A stretch of 64,000 bases of DNA from Methylobacterium mesophilicum SR1.6/6. Lineage in GTDB: Bacteria > Pseudomonadota > Alphaproteobacteria > Rhizobiales > Beijerinckiaceae. Location: NCBI RefSeq assembly GCF_000364445.2, contig NZ_CP043538.1:1867612-1931611 (forward strand), written 5' to 3'. A program made the position numbers and the translations under genes. Below the pieces are notes generated by a model that did not search any database, was not told the origin of the DNA, and saw only the letters and a list, made by a program, of their open reading frames with translations. Below are positions 17,740 through 27,002 of the stretch, piece by piece (the stretch's first letter is position 1; each line of letters opens with the position of its first letter).

Positions 17740-18564
17740 CTAGAAGGTCGGATCGGGCGGGTCAACCCGATCCCGGCGGGCTGCGGCGAGGCGGCGGCGT
17801 TCCACGTGCTTGGCGACGCGCAGGTGACGCGAGATCGCGTAGTTCATCGCCGTCAGGAAGCCGTAAGTGCCGCGCACGAAATGGCGGCGGCCGAGATAGG
17901 CCTTGAGGAAGTTGCCCGGTAACTCGACGAAGACGCGCCAGTCCGGGATCACGACGCCCCGCGCCTCGAGATCGTCCGCCTGCTGGTCCGAGTAGCGGTT
18001 GAGCTTGTCCAGCTGGTCGCCCAGCGAGCGCACCGAGAAATGGTGGATCACGCCCTTGAGCCGCCCCGGGGTCACGCCGGGCTCCAGGGCGACGCGGTCG
18101 TGGACTGGAGAGGCGGAGTAGCGGCCCCGATCCTTCCGATAGAGCCGCACCGGGGTCAGCGTGTAGGCGAGCGGGTGCGGGCGGCGCTCACCCGGGAAGA
18201 TCTCGGCGATCCCGACCCGCCAAGCCGGCCGCCGCGGCTCGCCCGAGGCGAACAGGGTACGGATTTCCCGGGCGAGCGTCTCCGGCACCACCTCGTCGGC
18301 GTCGAGGTTCAGGAGCCAGGTATGCCGGCACTGATCCTCGGCAAACCGCTTCTGCGGGCCGTAGCCCGGCCAGGGATTGTGGATCACCCGCGCGCCGAGC
18401 GAGGCCGCGAGCGCCTGCGTCCCGTCCGTGGAACCGGAGTCGATCACCACGAGGTCGTCGGTCAGGTCGCGCACCGCCTGGATCGTCGCCCCGAGCCGAT
18501 CCACCTCGTTGTGGGCGATGATGAACACCGACACGGGTAGGGGACTGGCCGGACCCGCCGACAT
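17740..18564 (-). CDS. Family 2 glycosyltransferase, WaaE/KdtX-like
   Basis: A protein of about 274 residues of glycosyltransferase family 2. The N-terminal nucleotide-binding segment reads VFIIAHNEVDRL and VVIDSGSTDGTQALA, and the metal-binding motif is LLNLDADEVVP. A later TPVRLYRKDRGRY segment and a C-terminal basic amphipathic region are like WaaE-type enzymes that add a sugar to lipopolysaccharide inner core at the cytoplasmic face. An alternative GTG at 18612 overlaps the lysA stop and would add 16 low-complexity residues; I prefer ATG 18564. It lies downstream of lysA on the same strand and close to tRNA-Ser. Confidence 0.8.
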   Translation of the reverse strand: MSAGPASPLPVSVFIIAHNEVDRLGATIQAVRDLTDDLVVIDSGSTDGTQALAASLGARVIHNPWPGYGPQKRFAEDQCRHTWLLNLDADEVVPETLAREIRTLFASGEPRRPAWRVGIAEIFPGERRPHPLAYTLTPVRLYRKDRGRYSASPVHDRVALEPGVTPGRLKGVIHHFSVRSLGDQLDKLNRYSDQQADDLEARGVVIPDWRVFVELPGNFLKAYLGRRHFVRGTYGFLTAMNYAISRHLRVAKHVERRRLAAARRDRVDPPDPTF

Positions 18565-18608
18565 CGCGGAGGCGGGTCCGGCGAGGCCGCCGCCCGTCCG
18601 AGCCCCCC

Positions 18609-19877
18609 TCACTCCAGCCAGTCCGGCAGGCGGTCGAGGGCGACGAGGGCCTCGACGTCGACGCGCGGCCGCACGATCGCGGCACGGTCTCCCCGGACCA
18701 GGACCTCCGGCACGAGCGGCCGGGTGTTGTAGGTGCCGGACTGGACCGCCCCGTAGGCGCCAGCGGTCATCACGGCGATCAGGTCACCGGCCTTCACGGC
18801 GGGCATCTCGCGGTTCAGCGCGAGATAGTCGCCGCTCTCGCAGACCGGGCCGACCACGTCGACCACGTGATGCGCGGTTTCCGGGCCGGGTTCGATGATC
18901 GGGCGCAGGCCGTGATAGGCCTCGTACAGGGTCGGGCGAATCAGGTCGTTCATCGCCGCGTCGACGATCACGAACGTGCGCCCCTCGCTGTGCTTCACGT
19001 ACAGCACCTGGGTCACCAGGATCCCGGCGTTGCCGGCGATCATCCGGCCGATCTCGAAGACCGGCCGCAAACCCAGCGGCGCGAAGTGGGGCCGCAGGGT
19101 CGCCGCCAGGGCGGCCGGGTCCGGCGGCGGGGCGTTGTCGTCGCGGTAGGGGATCCCGAGGCCGCCGCCGAAATCGATGTGGCGCAGGGGATGGCCAGCG
19201 GCCATCAGCTGCCGGGCGAGGTCGGCGAGCAAGTGCGCCGCGTCGGCGAAGGGAGCGAGGTCGGTGATCTGGCTGCCGATATGCATGTCGACGCCGTGCA
19301 CCGCGAGGCCCGGCAGCGACGCGGCCGCGGCGTAGACCGCCGGGGCCCGGGTGATCGGGATGCCGAACTTGTTCTCGTACTTGCCGGTGGAGATCTTGGC
19401 GTGCGTGCCGGCATCCACATCCGGATTCACCCGGATCGAGACCGGTGCCTTGAGGCCGAGGCCCACGGCGACCTCGGAGAGTTGTGCCAGCTCCGGCTCG
19501 CTCTCGACATTGAAGCAGAAGATGCCGGCAGCGAGCGCCGCCTCCATCTCGGCGCGGGTCTTGCCGACGCCCGAGAAGACGATCTTGCCGGGATCGACCC
19601 CGGCCGCCAGGGCCCGGTGCAGTTCGCCTCCCGAGACGATGTCCATGCCGGCGCCCTGGCCCGCGAGGGTACGCAGGACAGCCTGGTTCGAGTTCGCCTT
19701 CATGGCGAAGCAGACCAGCGCATCGTCGCCCGCGAAGGCCTCCGCGAAGACGCGGTAGTGCCGCTCCAGGGTGGCGGTGCTGTAGCAGTAGAACGGGGTG
19801 CCGACCTCCGCGGCGAGGTTCGTCAGGGCGACATCCTCGGCGTGCAGGTGCCCGTCGCGGTACTGGAAGTGGTGCAT
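18609..19877 (-). CDS. lysA: Diaminopimelate decarboxylase
   Basis: A protein of 422 residues, the usual length. LysA removes CO2 from meso-diaminopimelate to make lysine, using pyridoxal phosphate in the cytoplasm. The PLP lysine lies in CFAMKANSNQAVLRTL, the Gly-rich phosphate loop in HIDFGGGLGIPY, and substrate residues in EIGRMIAGNAGIL. The catalytic Cys is in VGPVCESGDYL and the dimer-partner Tyr in TAGAYGAVQSGTYNTRP. ATG 19877 (MHHFQYRDGHL) fits family length; the frame opens 18 codons earlier at 19931. The gene upstream encodes an LptM-type lipoprotein, the common lysA neighbour in proteobacteria. Confidence 0.95.
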   Translation of the reverse strand: MHHFQYRDGHLHAEDVALTNLAAEVGTPFYCYSTATLERHYRVFAEAFAGDDALVCFAMKANSNQAVLRTLAGQGAGMDIVSGGELHRALAAGVDPGKIVFSGVGKTRAEMEAALAAGIFCFNVESEPELAQLSEVAVGLGLKAPVSIRVNPDVDAGTHAKISTGKYENKFGIPITRAPAVYAAAASLPGLAVHGVDMHIGSQITDLAPFADAAHLLADLARQLMAAGHPLRHIDFGGGLGIPYRDDNAPPPDPAALAATLRPHFAPLGLRPVFEIGRMIAGNAGILVTQVLYVKHSEGRTFVIVDAAMNDLIRPTLYEAYHGLRPIIEPGPETAHHVVDVVGPVCESGDYLALNREMPAVKAGDLIAVMTAGAYGAVQSGTYNTRPLVPEVLVRGDRAAIVRPRVDVEALVALDRLPDWLE

Positions 19878-20010
19878 CTCGGCCGTGTTCTCGTCTGGCG
19901 CCGGGGCGCTGGGCTGTTTCCCGTGAAACATCCGGCCGCGGGCCGACGCGCGTTCCGGGTTCCCGGCGGCACGGCACGACGGCGCGGAGCGGCGCTCCGG
20001 CCCCCGCCCT

Positions 20011-20361
20011 CTACAGCAGCGGGTCCAGAATGAAAGGCTCCTTCGGGACGCGGTAGCGGCGGCGTGCCCCGCGGCTGGTCTCCACCGGCGCGTCGGTGCC
20101 GCCCGGCGGCACGGCCGCCACGGACAGCTCGTCGCCCGCGCGGACCGCGGCCGGGTCCGGCTCGGGCGCGCCGCCGCCGAGACCCACCGAGACCGGCAGC
20201 GTCCTGCGGCCGCTCACCGTGTCCGTGCCCGCCTGCGCGGCGGCTTTGGCGGGAGCGGATGTCTGGGGCGGTTCGAGGGCTCCGCGCCGCCCGCAGGCGG
20301 AGACCGCGAGGGCGACGAGGCCGGACACGGCCAGACGTTTCAGGGCAGGGGTCGACAACAT
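20011..20361 (-). CDS. lptM: Small LptM-like lipoprotein upstream of lysA
   Basis: A protein of 116 residues with a lipoprotein signal peptide: RLAVSGLVALAVSACGRRG, where Cys is the lipidated residue. The sequence CGRRGALEPP right after the lipobox is the hallmark of the LptM (YifL) family, which in enterobacteria helps mature the LptD/E lipopolysaccharide translocon. The rest is Ala/Pro/Gly-rich and probably disordered, ending RRYRVPKEPFILDPLL, a conserved tail in alphaproteobacterial homologues as I recall them. It lies upstream of lysA on the same strand. Confidence 0.75.
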   Translation of the reverse strand: MLSTPALKRLAVSGLVALAVSACGRRGALEPPQTSAPAKAAAQAGTDTVSGRRTLPVSVGLGGGAPEPDPAAVRAGDELSVAAVPPGGTDAPVETSRGARRRYRVPKEPFILDPLL

Positions 20362-20475
20362 CGCGCGAGGGTCCGGCGGGCTCGGCGCCGGCCCGCGAGG
20401 GCCGGCGGAAGCGCTACCTTAGCCGTTGCCACGCCCCGGCGCGAGCGCGCAGCCGCCACAGGGCGGCCACGACCC

Positions 20476-20778
20476 TCAGCCCCGGCGTTCCTTGCCGCCC
20501 TGCGACCCCTGCCGACCCTTGGGCGGCGCGCTCTGCTCCTGCTCGGCCTCGTAGGCGTCGATGGCGCGGCGGCAATTCTCGCTGAGCTTCTTCCAGTTCT
20601 TCTGGAAGCACGCATCGGTGGCCGGATCGTCGGGAGCCAGGTTGCCGCAGTAGGTCAGGTAATCGCCGGTGCAGTACTTCTTGAGGGTCTCGTTCCCCCG
20701 CTTCGACTGCTGTGCCGCCGCCGGCAGCGTCAGGGCGAAGGCCGCCGCGATGGCGAGGACGATCGGCTTCAGGCGCAT
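20476..20778 (-). CDS. Small exported cysteine-rich-repeat protein
   Basis: A protein of 100 residues with a signal peptide (MRLKPIVLAIAAAFALTLPAAAQ). The mature part has four cysteines spaced as in a cysteine-rich repeat (KYCTGDYLTYCGN, DACFQKNWKKLSENCRRAI), then a Gln/Gly/Lys-rich basic tail. Such proteins are periplasmic with two disulfides and unknown role. ATG 20778 starts the signal peptide; an upstream in-frame ATG at 20811 would add 11 residues. It stands alone between the lptM/lysA pair and a coiled-coil protein on the same strand. Confidence 0.75.
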   Translation of the reverse strand: MRLKPIVLAIAAAFALTLPAAAQQSKRGNETLKKYCTGDYLTYCGNLAPDDPATDACFQKNWKKLSENCRRAIDAYEAEQEQSAPPKGRQGSQGGKERRG

Positions 20779-20922
20779 GGGTATCCGTACCGTTTGTCGA
20801 AGGTGAAACATGGGGGCAAGTCCGGGCTGCGATGATGCCTTTGCGTGGTCGAAACAAGGCCGTCGTCGCGCGCCACCGTACCGGACCGTCCCGAATGGGC
20901 TCGATCCCGGATGCGGAAGCGG

Positions 20923-21672
20923 TCAGACGCGCTCGGGTTGCGGAACCGGGTAGGCGGCCCGCGGCATCCGGCCGGGGCTCGTGAGCGCGTCGGCGACTTC
21001 CGCGATTCGCCGCCGCAGATCCGCGTTCTCCCGCTCGATGCCGGCGTGATGGCCCGCGGACCGCTCCTCAGTCCGATCCGCCTGCCGGTCCGCCAAGGTC
21101 AGGGCCAGGGCTTCCTCCGCTGCCTTCAGGCTGGCGCGCAGGTCGTCGCGCTCGGCCGCCAGGGCCAAGGCGTCCGCACCGGCCTCCGCACCGGCGGCCG
21201 GGGCATGCACCCCCCGACGCATCGCCAGGAGGCTGTCGAGCAGGTCCGCGTGCGCCTCTTCGAGGGCCTGGAGGGTGGCGAGGCTCGCCGTCCCGTCCTC
21301 ACGGGCGACGGCGAGTTCGGTCTCGAGTTCCCGGGACTTGGCCTGGGCCAGGGCGATGTTGGAGTCGCGGGCCGCGACGTCGCGGGTGAGGGCGGCGACG
21401 CGCATCGTCCCGGCACCGATCGCCGCCATGTCGGCTTGCCGCTTGGCCTCTGCGGTCTCGACACGACGCTCCAGTCGGCGCTGCTGGACGGCGAACTGCG
21501 CCCGCAGGAAGTCGCGCTCGGCGGCGATCTCAGCCGGCGACAGGGGCAGGCGCGCCTCGGCCCGCCGCCGCTCCAGGCGTGTGGCGCGCGCGTTGAGGGC
21601 CGGCAGCAGCAGCAAGCCGCACAGGCTCGCCGCCAGGAAGCCCAGCGCGAAGATCATCACCGTTTCGATCAC
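20923..21672 (-). CDS. Membrane-anchored coiled-coil protein
   Basis: A protein of 249 residues. One N-terminal transmembrane helix (VMIFALGFLAASLCGLLLLPAL) is followed by a positively charged stretch, placing the rest in the cytoplasm. Residues 40-235 are almost entirely charged helix with heptad character (ERRVETAEAKRQADMAAIG, RERDLRASLKAAEEA-like segments), so a long coiled coil. No enzymatic motif is visible. The design resembles small cell-envelope scaffold proteins or DUF1043-type factors. It is conserved-looking, with high third-codon GC. Confidence 0.7.
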   Translation of the reverse strand: MIETVMIFALGFLAASLCGLLLLPALNARATRLERRRAEARLPLSPAEIAAERDFLRAQFAVQQRRLERRVETAEAKRQADMAAIGAGTMRVAALTRDVAARDSNIALAQAKSRELETELAVAREDGTASLATLQALEEAHADLLDSLLAMRRGVHAPAAGAEAGADALALAAERDDLRASLKAAEEALALTLADRQADRTEERSAGHHAGIERENADLRRRIAEVADALTSPGRMPRAAYPVPQPERV

Positions 21673-21766
21673 GAGGGAACAGCCCGCGCATCCGGCCGGA
21701 AGGCCCGGCCCGCCACCACTCTAGCCCAGGTCGGCCGCGAGGGTGAAATCGAAACCCGCCGGACAA

Positions 21767-22387
21767 TCAGAACGGGTTCCAAGTCGGCTCCCGGGTGAAC
21801 TTGAGATACCCGACATTGATGCCCAGCCGCGCGCCGACGCCGCTGCGGATCGGCACTACGATGATCCGGTCGTTCACCACCGCGGTCATGCCGAAGCCGC
21901 CCACCAGATAGGCCGAACCGTCGACGCCGGCGAAGCGACGGTACAGCTCCCGGACGTTCGGCAGGTTGTAGACCAGCATCATGGTGCGCGCCCCGTCGCC
22001 GCCGACGTCGAAGCCGAGGGAGGGGCCCTGCCAGTAGATACGCCGCTGGCCGGCATTGCGCGTGTAGAGCGTGCCCTCGCCGTAGCGGACGCCGGCCACC
22101 ACCGCGCCGCCGCCCTCCTGGCCGAGGATGTAGCCGTTCGGCTCGCCCCAGCGCCGGCCCGCCTCCTCGACGGTGAGCGCGAGGCCGCGGGACACCGAGC
22201 CGAAGAAGCGGTGGCCCGATTCCACGATCTCACCGGGGCGGAAGGTCTCGGGCGTGTCGAGATCCTCGCCGCGTGCCAGCGCCGCGCCCGCGGCGCCGAG
22301 GCCGGCGAGGGGAGAGCCGAGCGCCAGGGCGAGGCCCGCGCGCAGCAGGTGGCGGCGGTGGGTGCCGCGATCGTCTCGTGCCGTCAT
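21767..22387 (-). CDS. DUF1134 protein, EipA-like envelope integrity factor
   Basis: A protein of 206 residues with a twin-arginine-like N terminus (HRRHLLRAGLALALGSPLAG) and export signal. The mature part matches DUF1134: SVSRGLALTVEEAGRRWGEP, GYILGQEGGGAVVAGVRYGE, FDVGGDGARTMMLVYNLP and a C-terminal GARLGINVGYLKFT. The family, EipA in Brucella, is a periplasmic beta-barrel protein needed for envelope integrity and cell-wall fitness in alphaproteobacteria. ATG 22387 begins the signal peptide after a GAGGAGACA ribosome site. It is transcribed divergently from the YHS gene at 22570. Confidence 0.85.
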   Translation of the reverse strand: MTARDDRGTHRRHLLRAGLALALGSPLAGLGAAGAALARGEDLDTPETFRPGEIVESGHRFFGSVSRGLALTVEEAGRRWGEPNGYILGQEGGGAVVAGVRYGEGTLYTRNAGQRRIYWQGPSLGFDVGGDGARTMMLVYNLPNVRELYRRFAGVDGSAYLVGGFGMTAVVNDRIIVVPIRSGVGARLGINVGYLKFTREPTWNPF

Positions 22388-22569
22388 CGTTGTCTCCTCG
22401 CCCGGTTCGATTAACGGTTCGTGCGATGGACCTGTGCCGCTCCCGCCCCGTCGGTCGGCAGCGGCCGCACCCGCGGCCCGGAGCGGCCTGGGCGCCGTCA
22501 TCCATTCGGGCCTGCGTCCAACGAGGCCCGGGCGAATGAGTCGGACCAGCTTCTGAGGGAATTCGCAAG

Positions 22570-23106
22570 ATGTGGTTAACGCGTCCCGACCCCGCACCCG
22601 GCCGGCCAAGCGGGCCGCGGCGAGCCTGCATGCTTGCTGGCACGCTTGCCTGCGCTGGTGCCCTTGCCGCCGGACTCGGAACGGCCTTGCCGATCCGGGC
22701 CGAGCCGACCGGGACGCGGATCGCGCTCCTGACGCTCAACGGCTTCGACCCCGTCAGCTACTTTCTGGAGGGCGGACCTGCGGCGGGCTCGGCGCGGTTC
22801 GAACTGTCCTGGGGCGGGCAGGTCTGGCGCTTCGCCAACGGCGCCAACCGCGAGGCCTTCCGGGACGATCCGCGGGCCTACGCGCCGCGCCTCGGCGGCT
22901 ACGACGCCGCCGGCATCCTGGACGGGCGGCTCGTGGACGCGGATCCCCTGGTCTTCGCGGTGATCGGCGCGCGCCTCTACCTGTTCCGGGATGCGGGGCG
23001 CCGGGCGCGGTTCCTGGCGGATCCGGGCCTGGCCGAGCAGGCGGAGGCGGCCTGGCCCGGCCTGCGGGGCCTGCAGGATGTCCCGGTCACGGATGCGCCG
23101 CGCTGA
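22570..23106 (+). CDS. Exported YHS-domain protein
   Basis: A protein of 178 residues with an N-terminal hydrophobic export segment (MLAGTLACAGALAAGLGTA). The body is a YHS-type domain: LNGFDPVSYFLEGG, then FELSWGGQVWRFANGANREAFRDDP, the same layout as the YHS proteins that read 'GYDPVAYF...F...G..Y.F....N...F..DP..Y.P.YGG'. YHS domains are thought to bind metal, often copper or iron. No Cys pair of the classic metal-binding type is present. It converges with cysQ, the two stop regions overlapping by 20 bases. Confidence 0.75.
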   Translation: MWLTRPDPAPGRPSGPRRACMLAGTLACAGALAAGLGTALPIRAEPTGTRIALLTLNGFDPVSYFLEGGPAAGSARFELSWGGQVWRFANGANREAFRDDPRAYAPRLGGYDAAGILDGRLVDADPLVFAVIGARLYLFRDAGRRARFLADPGLAEQAEAAWPGLRGLQDVPVTDAPR

Positions 23107-23953
23107 GCTGCGCCGACCGGCTTCCGCACGACGGGAGGGCGAGCCGGGACGCCAGTGCCGGATCCCCCAGCGCCGCGAAGGGGCCGTTGCGGTGGTCGGG
23201 CCCGTTCTCGCCGTAGCGGATCGGGCCACCGCCCGGCACCACCACGCAGCCCCCGGCCGCCGCCACGATGTGGTCGCCCGCCGCCGTGTCCCACTCCATG
23301 GTGGGGCCGCAGCGCACGTAGATGTCCGCCTCGCCGGCCGCGATCAGGCCGAACTTGAGGGCGGAACCGACCTGGCGCGTCTCCAGGACGGGGAGGGCGG
23401 CGAGGCAGGTGGCGGTCTCGGCATCGCCGTGCCGCCGGCTGCCCAGGGCGACGAGACCGGTTTCCGGAACGGCGCGCGCGTGCACCGGCCGGCCGATGCC
23501 CGGCCGGCCCGCGATCACCGCGGCCTCGACCGTCGCCGAACCCGCCCACCAGACCCGGCCGAGGCCGGGGGCGGCCAGCGCCGCCGCCACGGGGCGCGCG
23601 CCGGCCACCAGGGCGATGTTGACCGAGTAATCCGGCGTTCCGGCCAGGAAGTCGCGGGTGCCGTCCAGGGGATCGACCAGGAAGAAGGTGTCCCCGGGGC
23701 GCGCCGTCGCGTCCTGGGCGCGCTCCTCGGCGACCACGGCGATGCCGGGAAACCGCTCCGTCAGGGCGGCGACGATCAGGTCCTCGGCCTCGACGTCGGC
23801 GGCGCTCGACGGAGAGCCGTCCGGCTTCAGGGCGTGCGGGCAGGGGCCCCGGTGATAGCGGCGCAGGATCTCGCCCGCCGCGCAGGCGATCTCGGCGAGC
23901 ACCGCGGCGATCCGCTCGCGCTCAGGCCCCGAGATCGTCGTCGCGCCCGTCAT
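23087..23953 (-). CDS. cysQ: 3'(2'),5'-bisphosphate nucleotidase CysQ / inositol monophosphatase family
   Basis: A protein of 288 residues of the Mg-dependent, Li-sensitive phosphatase family. CysQ removes the 3' phosphate from PAP left over from sulfate assimilation. Motifs are KPDGSPSSAADVEAE, the acidic metal ligand in VVAEERAQD, the FLVDPLDGTRDFL loop and the late metal site MEWDTAAGD. ATG 23953 (MTGATTIS) is preferred over an ATG four codons upstream. The distinction from SuhB-type inositol phosphatases rests on the FLVDPLDGT and HRNGPF context and is fairly safe. It runs alone, convergent with the YHS gene. Confidence 0.85.
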   Translation of the reverse strand: MTGATTISGPERERIAAVLAEIACAAGEILRRYHRGPCPHALKPDGSPSSAADVEAEDLIVAALTERFPGIAVVAEERAQDATARPGDTFFLVDPLDGTRDFLAGTPDYSVNIALVAGARPVAAALAAPGLGRVWWAGSATVEAAVIAGRPGIGRPVHARAVPETGLVALGSRRHGDAETATCLAALPVLETRQVGSALKFGLIAAGEADIYVRCGPTMEWDTAAGDHIVAAAGGCVVVPGGGPIRYGENGPDHRNGPFAALGDPALASRLALPSCGSRSAQLSAAHP

Positions 23954-24074
23954 GGTTCCTCCCAAGACCGCTCTGAATGCCCGAGCGCGGAGGCGATGTC
24001 GACGGGTTTCGATACCGGTCGGGACGGGCTGCTCGGTCGACGCACCGAGCCCGGCGGGTTCTGGACCCGCACTT

Positions 24075-27002
24075 CTAGGATTCAGAATGCGATCGCACCG
24101 TCCTGCGGATCCGCGCCAGCAGGGCCTGGCTCCGGCGCCGGTGGCGGCGCAGTTCCGCCGCGAGGCTGCGTGCGTCCGGCAGGCTCACGGCCTTGGCGAT
24201 CTGCCGGGCCGCGGTTTCGGACGGTTCCGCGGTGGGATCGGCCATCACCAGCCGCTGCCACTGATAGACCGCGTCGAGGAACCCGTAGGTCTCGGCGAGG
24301 GGCGCCGCGGCGCCGTCCGGCAGGAGACCGCGTGCCCCGGCCTCGCGGAAGACGACCTCGGCGCCGAGGCCGATGCAGCCCGGCCATTCACCGGCATGGC
24401 TCAGCACGATGGCCTGGGCCAGGAAGTCGAGGTCGAACAGCGCCCCCGGCGCGAGCTTCAGGTCGTAGGAGCCGCCATGGCCGCGCTCGCGGGCGACGAG
24501 CGCGCGCATCGCCCCCGCCTCGGCGCAGACCGCGGCCGGGTCGCGCGGACGCCCGAGGATCCCGGCGATCTCGGCCGTGACCGCTTCGCCCAGGGTCGCG
24601 TCGCCGGCCACGACGCGCGCCCGGGCGAGCGCCATGTGCTCCCAGAGTTCCGCTTCACCCCCGTGATAGGCCGCGAAGCCGCTGAGCTGGACGGCGGGCG
24701 GGCTGTGGCTTCCATAGGGCCGCAGCCGCAGGTCGACCGCATAGAGCCGCCCGCGCCGCGTCGCGGTGGTCAGCGCCGCGAACAGGCGCTGCGCCAGCCG
24801 GTTGTAGGCCACCACGGCGTCGAGGGGCCGCCGTCCGTCGCTGGTGCGGTCCTCGGGGTCGAAATCGTACAGGAACACGAGGTCGAGGTCGGATTCGGCG
24901 CTGAGCTGCCGCGATCCGAGCCGGCCGAGGGCGAGGACGCAGCATCGCCCCTTCGGCACGGCGCCGTGGTCCAGCCGGAAGCGGCGCTCCTCCGCCTCCA
25001 GGCTCAGCGCCACCGTCGCCTCGGCGACCGCCGTGTAGGCCTCACCGGCCCGGCGCGGCGTGAGGATGCCCGAGAGAAGCCGCGCGCCCGTCACGAAGGT
25101 CATCTGCCGCGTGGCGTCCCGGCAGCGGTCGAGGAACTCCTCGTGGCTCGCCGGCTCTCCCACCAGGGCGCGGTACTGGGCGCGCACCGTGTCGGGATCG
25201 GTGGTCGGCGTCACGAAGTCCGCGTCGAGGACGGTGTCGAGGACGTGCGGGCTCAGGCCCACCGTGTCGGCGAGGCGCGGCGCAGTCCCGAGGATGTCGG
25301 CGAACAGGAGCCGCAGGCGCTCGTGCGAGCGCAGGATGGCGAGGAGTTCGGTCACCGCGGGCATCCGCGCGAAGGCCCGGTCGAGGGCCAGCAGCGCCGC
25401 GTCCGGGTCGGCCGTGCCGCCGAGCGCCCGCAGGAGGCCCGGGAGCGTCTCGGCCAGGATCTCGCGCGCGCGGCCGGCCCGCAGGGCCGGGCGGCGCCCG
25501 AGATGCCAGCCCTGCACGGTCTCCCAGGCGAGCGCCGGGTCGCGGAACCCGAAGGCGCCGAGCCTTGCCAGGGTTGCGGGGTCGGGCTCGGTCTCGCCGA
25601 AGACGAGGGTGTCGTCCTCGGGCTCCGCGGATTCGAACAGCAGGGCGTAATGCGCCTGCACCCGGCCGCAATGGTGCAGCAGGGCCGTCTCGAAGGCCTC
25701 CAGATCGGGAAACCCCGAGAACAGCGCCAGCCCGGTCAGCGCCTCGGTGCCGGTGGGCAGGCGCTGGGTCTGCTCGTCCCGGACCATCTGGACCCGGTGC
25801 TCCAGGGTGCGCAGGAAGTCGTAGGCCGCGCGCAGCTCGTCCCGGGCCTGCCCGTCGATCCAGCCCTCGGCGACGAGGCAGCCCAGCATCGCGACGGTGC
25901 GCCGGCCCCGCAGGGCTGGCTTGCGGCCGCCGAAGACGAGCTGCTGCGTCTGGACGAAGAACTCGATCTCCCGGATGCCGCCACGGCCGATCTTGATGTC
26001 GTGGCCGGCGACCGCGATGGTCTCGTGGCCGCGGACCATGTGGATCTGCCGCTTCAGGGCGTGGATCTCGGCGATGGCCGGGAAGTCGAAGTGCCGCCGC
26101 CAGATGAACGGCGCGAGTTCGGCGAGGAACGCCTCGCCGGCCGGGATGTCGCCGGCGATGGGCCGGGCCTTGATGAAGGCGGCGCGCTCCCAGTTCTGGC
26201 CCAGCGTCTGGTAGTAGTCGAAGGCGAAGCCGGTGGAGAGCGCCACCGCGGTGGAGCCCGGGTCCGGCCGCAGCCGGTAATCGATGCGGTGGACGTAGCC
26301 GTCCGCAGTCCGGTCGGCCAGGAGCTTCACCAGCCCCTGCGCGAGCTTGACGTAGAACGCCTTCGGATCCCCGCCCGTCGCCGCCGCGGCGGGCTCGGCC
26401 TCGTAGAAGACGACGAGGTCGATGTCGCTCGAATAGTTCAGCTCGCAGCCGCCGAGCTTGCCGAGCCCGAGGACGATCAGGCCGGACCCGTCCTGCGGCC
26501 TGTCCGGGTCCGCCGCCGTGAAGCGCCCGGCCGCCATCCCCTGCCGGAGCAGCGCCTCGGTGGCGGCGCTCACCGAGGCGTCGGCGAAGGCCGACAGGGC
26601 CTGGACCACCGCGTCGAGATCCCAGCAACCGCCGAGATCGGCGAGCGCGACCAGCAGCGCGTGCGCCTGCCGGTTGCGCCGCAGCCGCCGGCCGACCTCG
26701 GCGAGATCGGGATTCGCCCCGCAGGCCCCCCCGACCGCCCGTTGCCGGGCGATGATGTCCCGGCTGGCGGCGTCCGGCGGCTGGTTCAGCAGGGCGACGA
26801 GATGGTCCGGCGCGCGCGTGGCGGCCTGCCAGAGGAACGGCGAATGGTCGGCGAGGCCGAGCAGCAGGTCGCGGCAGGCGGGGGTCAGGAAACCCGGCGG
26901 GAAGGCGCCCTCGATCTCGGCGAGCCGGGCCCGCGCGGCGTCCGGGTCGGCGAGCCTCAGGCGGGGGCTCAGGCTCTCGCGCAGGGTCGGGGCGGGCTGC
27001 AT
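24075..27002 (-). CDS. glnE: Bifunctional glutamine synthetase adenylyltransferase/deadenylase
   Basis: A protein of 975 residues, full length. GlnE controls glutamine synthetase by adding or removing AMP on a tyrosine in response to PII. Two nucleotidyltransferase domains are visible: LGLGKLGGCELNYSSDIDL near residue 177 (deadenylase half) and LGRLGSRQLSAESDLDLVFL near residue 690 (adenylylating half), each with the G-x-D-x-D type metal site. Between and after them are helical regulatory segments, including GRGGIREIEFFVQ. The frame is intact over 2.9 kb, which argues that sequence quality here is good. The gene runs alone with a 411-base gap to chpT. Confidence 0.95.
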   Translation of the reverse strand: MQPAPTLRESLSPRLRLADPDAARARLAEIEGAFPPGFLTPACRDLLLGLADHSPFLWQAATRAPDHLVALLNQPPDAASRDIIARQRAVGGACGANPDLAEVGRRLRRNRQAHALLVALADLGGCWDLDAVVQALSAFADASVSAATEALLRQGMAAGRFTAADPDRPQDGSGLIVLGLGKLGGCELNYSSDIDLVVFYEAEPAAAATGGDPKAFYVKLAQGLVKLLADRTADGYVHRIDYRLRPDPGSTAVALSTGFAFDYYQTLGQNWERAAFIKARPIAGDIPAGEAFLAELAPFIWRRHFDFPAIAEIHALKRQIHMVRGHETIAVAGHDIKIGRGGIREIEFFVQTQQLVFGGRKPALRGRRTVAMLGCLVAEGWIDGQARDELRAAYDFLRTLEHRVQMVRDEQTQRLPTGTEALTGLALFSGFPDLEAFETALLHHCGRVQAHYALLFESAEPEDDTLVFGETEPDPATLARLGAFGFRDPALAWETVQGWHLGRRPALRAGRAREILAETLPGLLRALGGTADPDAALLALDRAFARMPAVTELLAILRSHERLRLLFADILGTAPRLADTVGLSPHVLDTVLDADFVTPTTDPDTVRAQYRALVGEPASHEEFLDRCRDATRQMTFVTGARLLSGILTPRRAGEAYTAVAEATVALSLEAEERRFRLDHGAVPKGRCCVLALGRLGSRQLSAESDLDLVFLYDFDPEDRTSDGRRPLDAVVAYNRLAQRLFAALTTATRRGRLYAVDLRLRPYGSHSPPAVQLSGFAAYHGGEAELWEHMALARARVVAGDATLGEAVTAEIAGILGRPRDPAAVCAEAGAMRALVARERGHGGSYDLKLAPGALFDLDFLAQAIVLSHAGEWPGCIGLGAEVVFREAGARGLLPDGAAAPLAETYGFLDAVYQWQRLVMADPTAEPSETAARQIAKAVSLPDARSLAAELRRHRRRSQALLARIRRTVRSHSES

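Noticed and set aside
20362..20475. Riboswitch upstream of the lysA operon
   Set aside because: The gap upstream of the LptM-like gene is short and shows no lysine-riboswitch-like helices.
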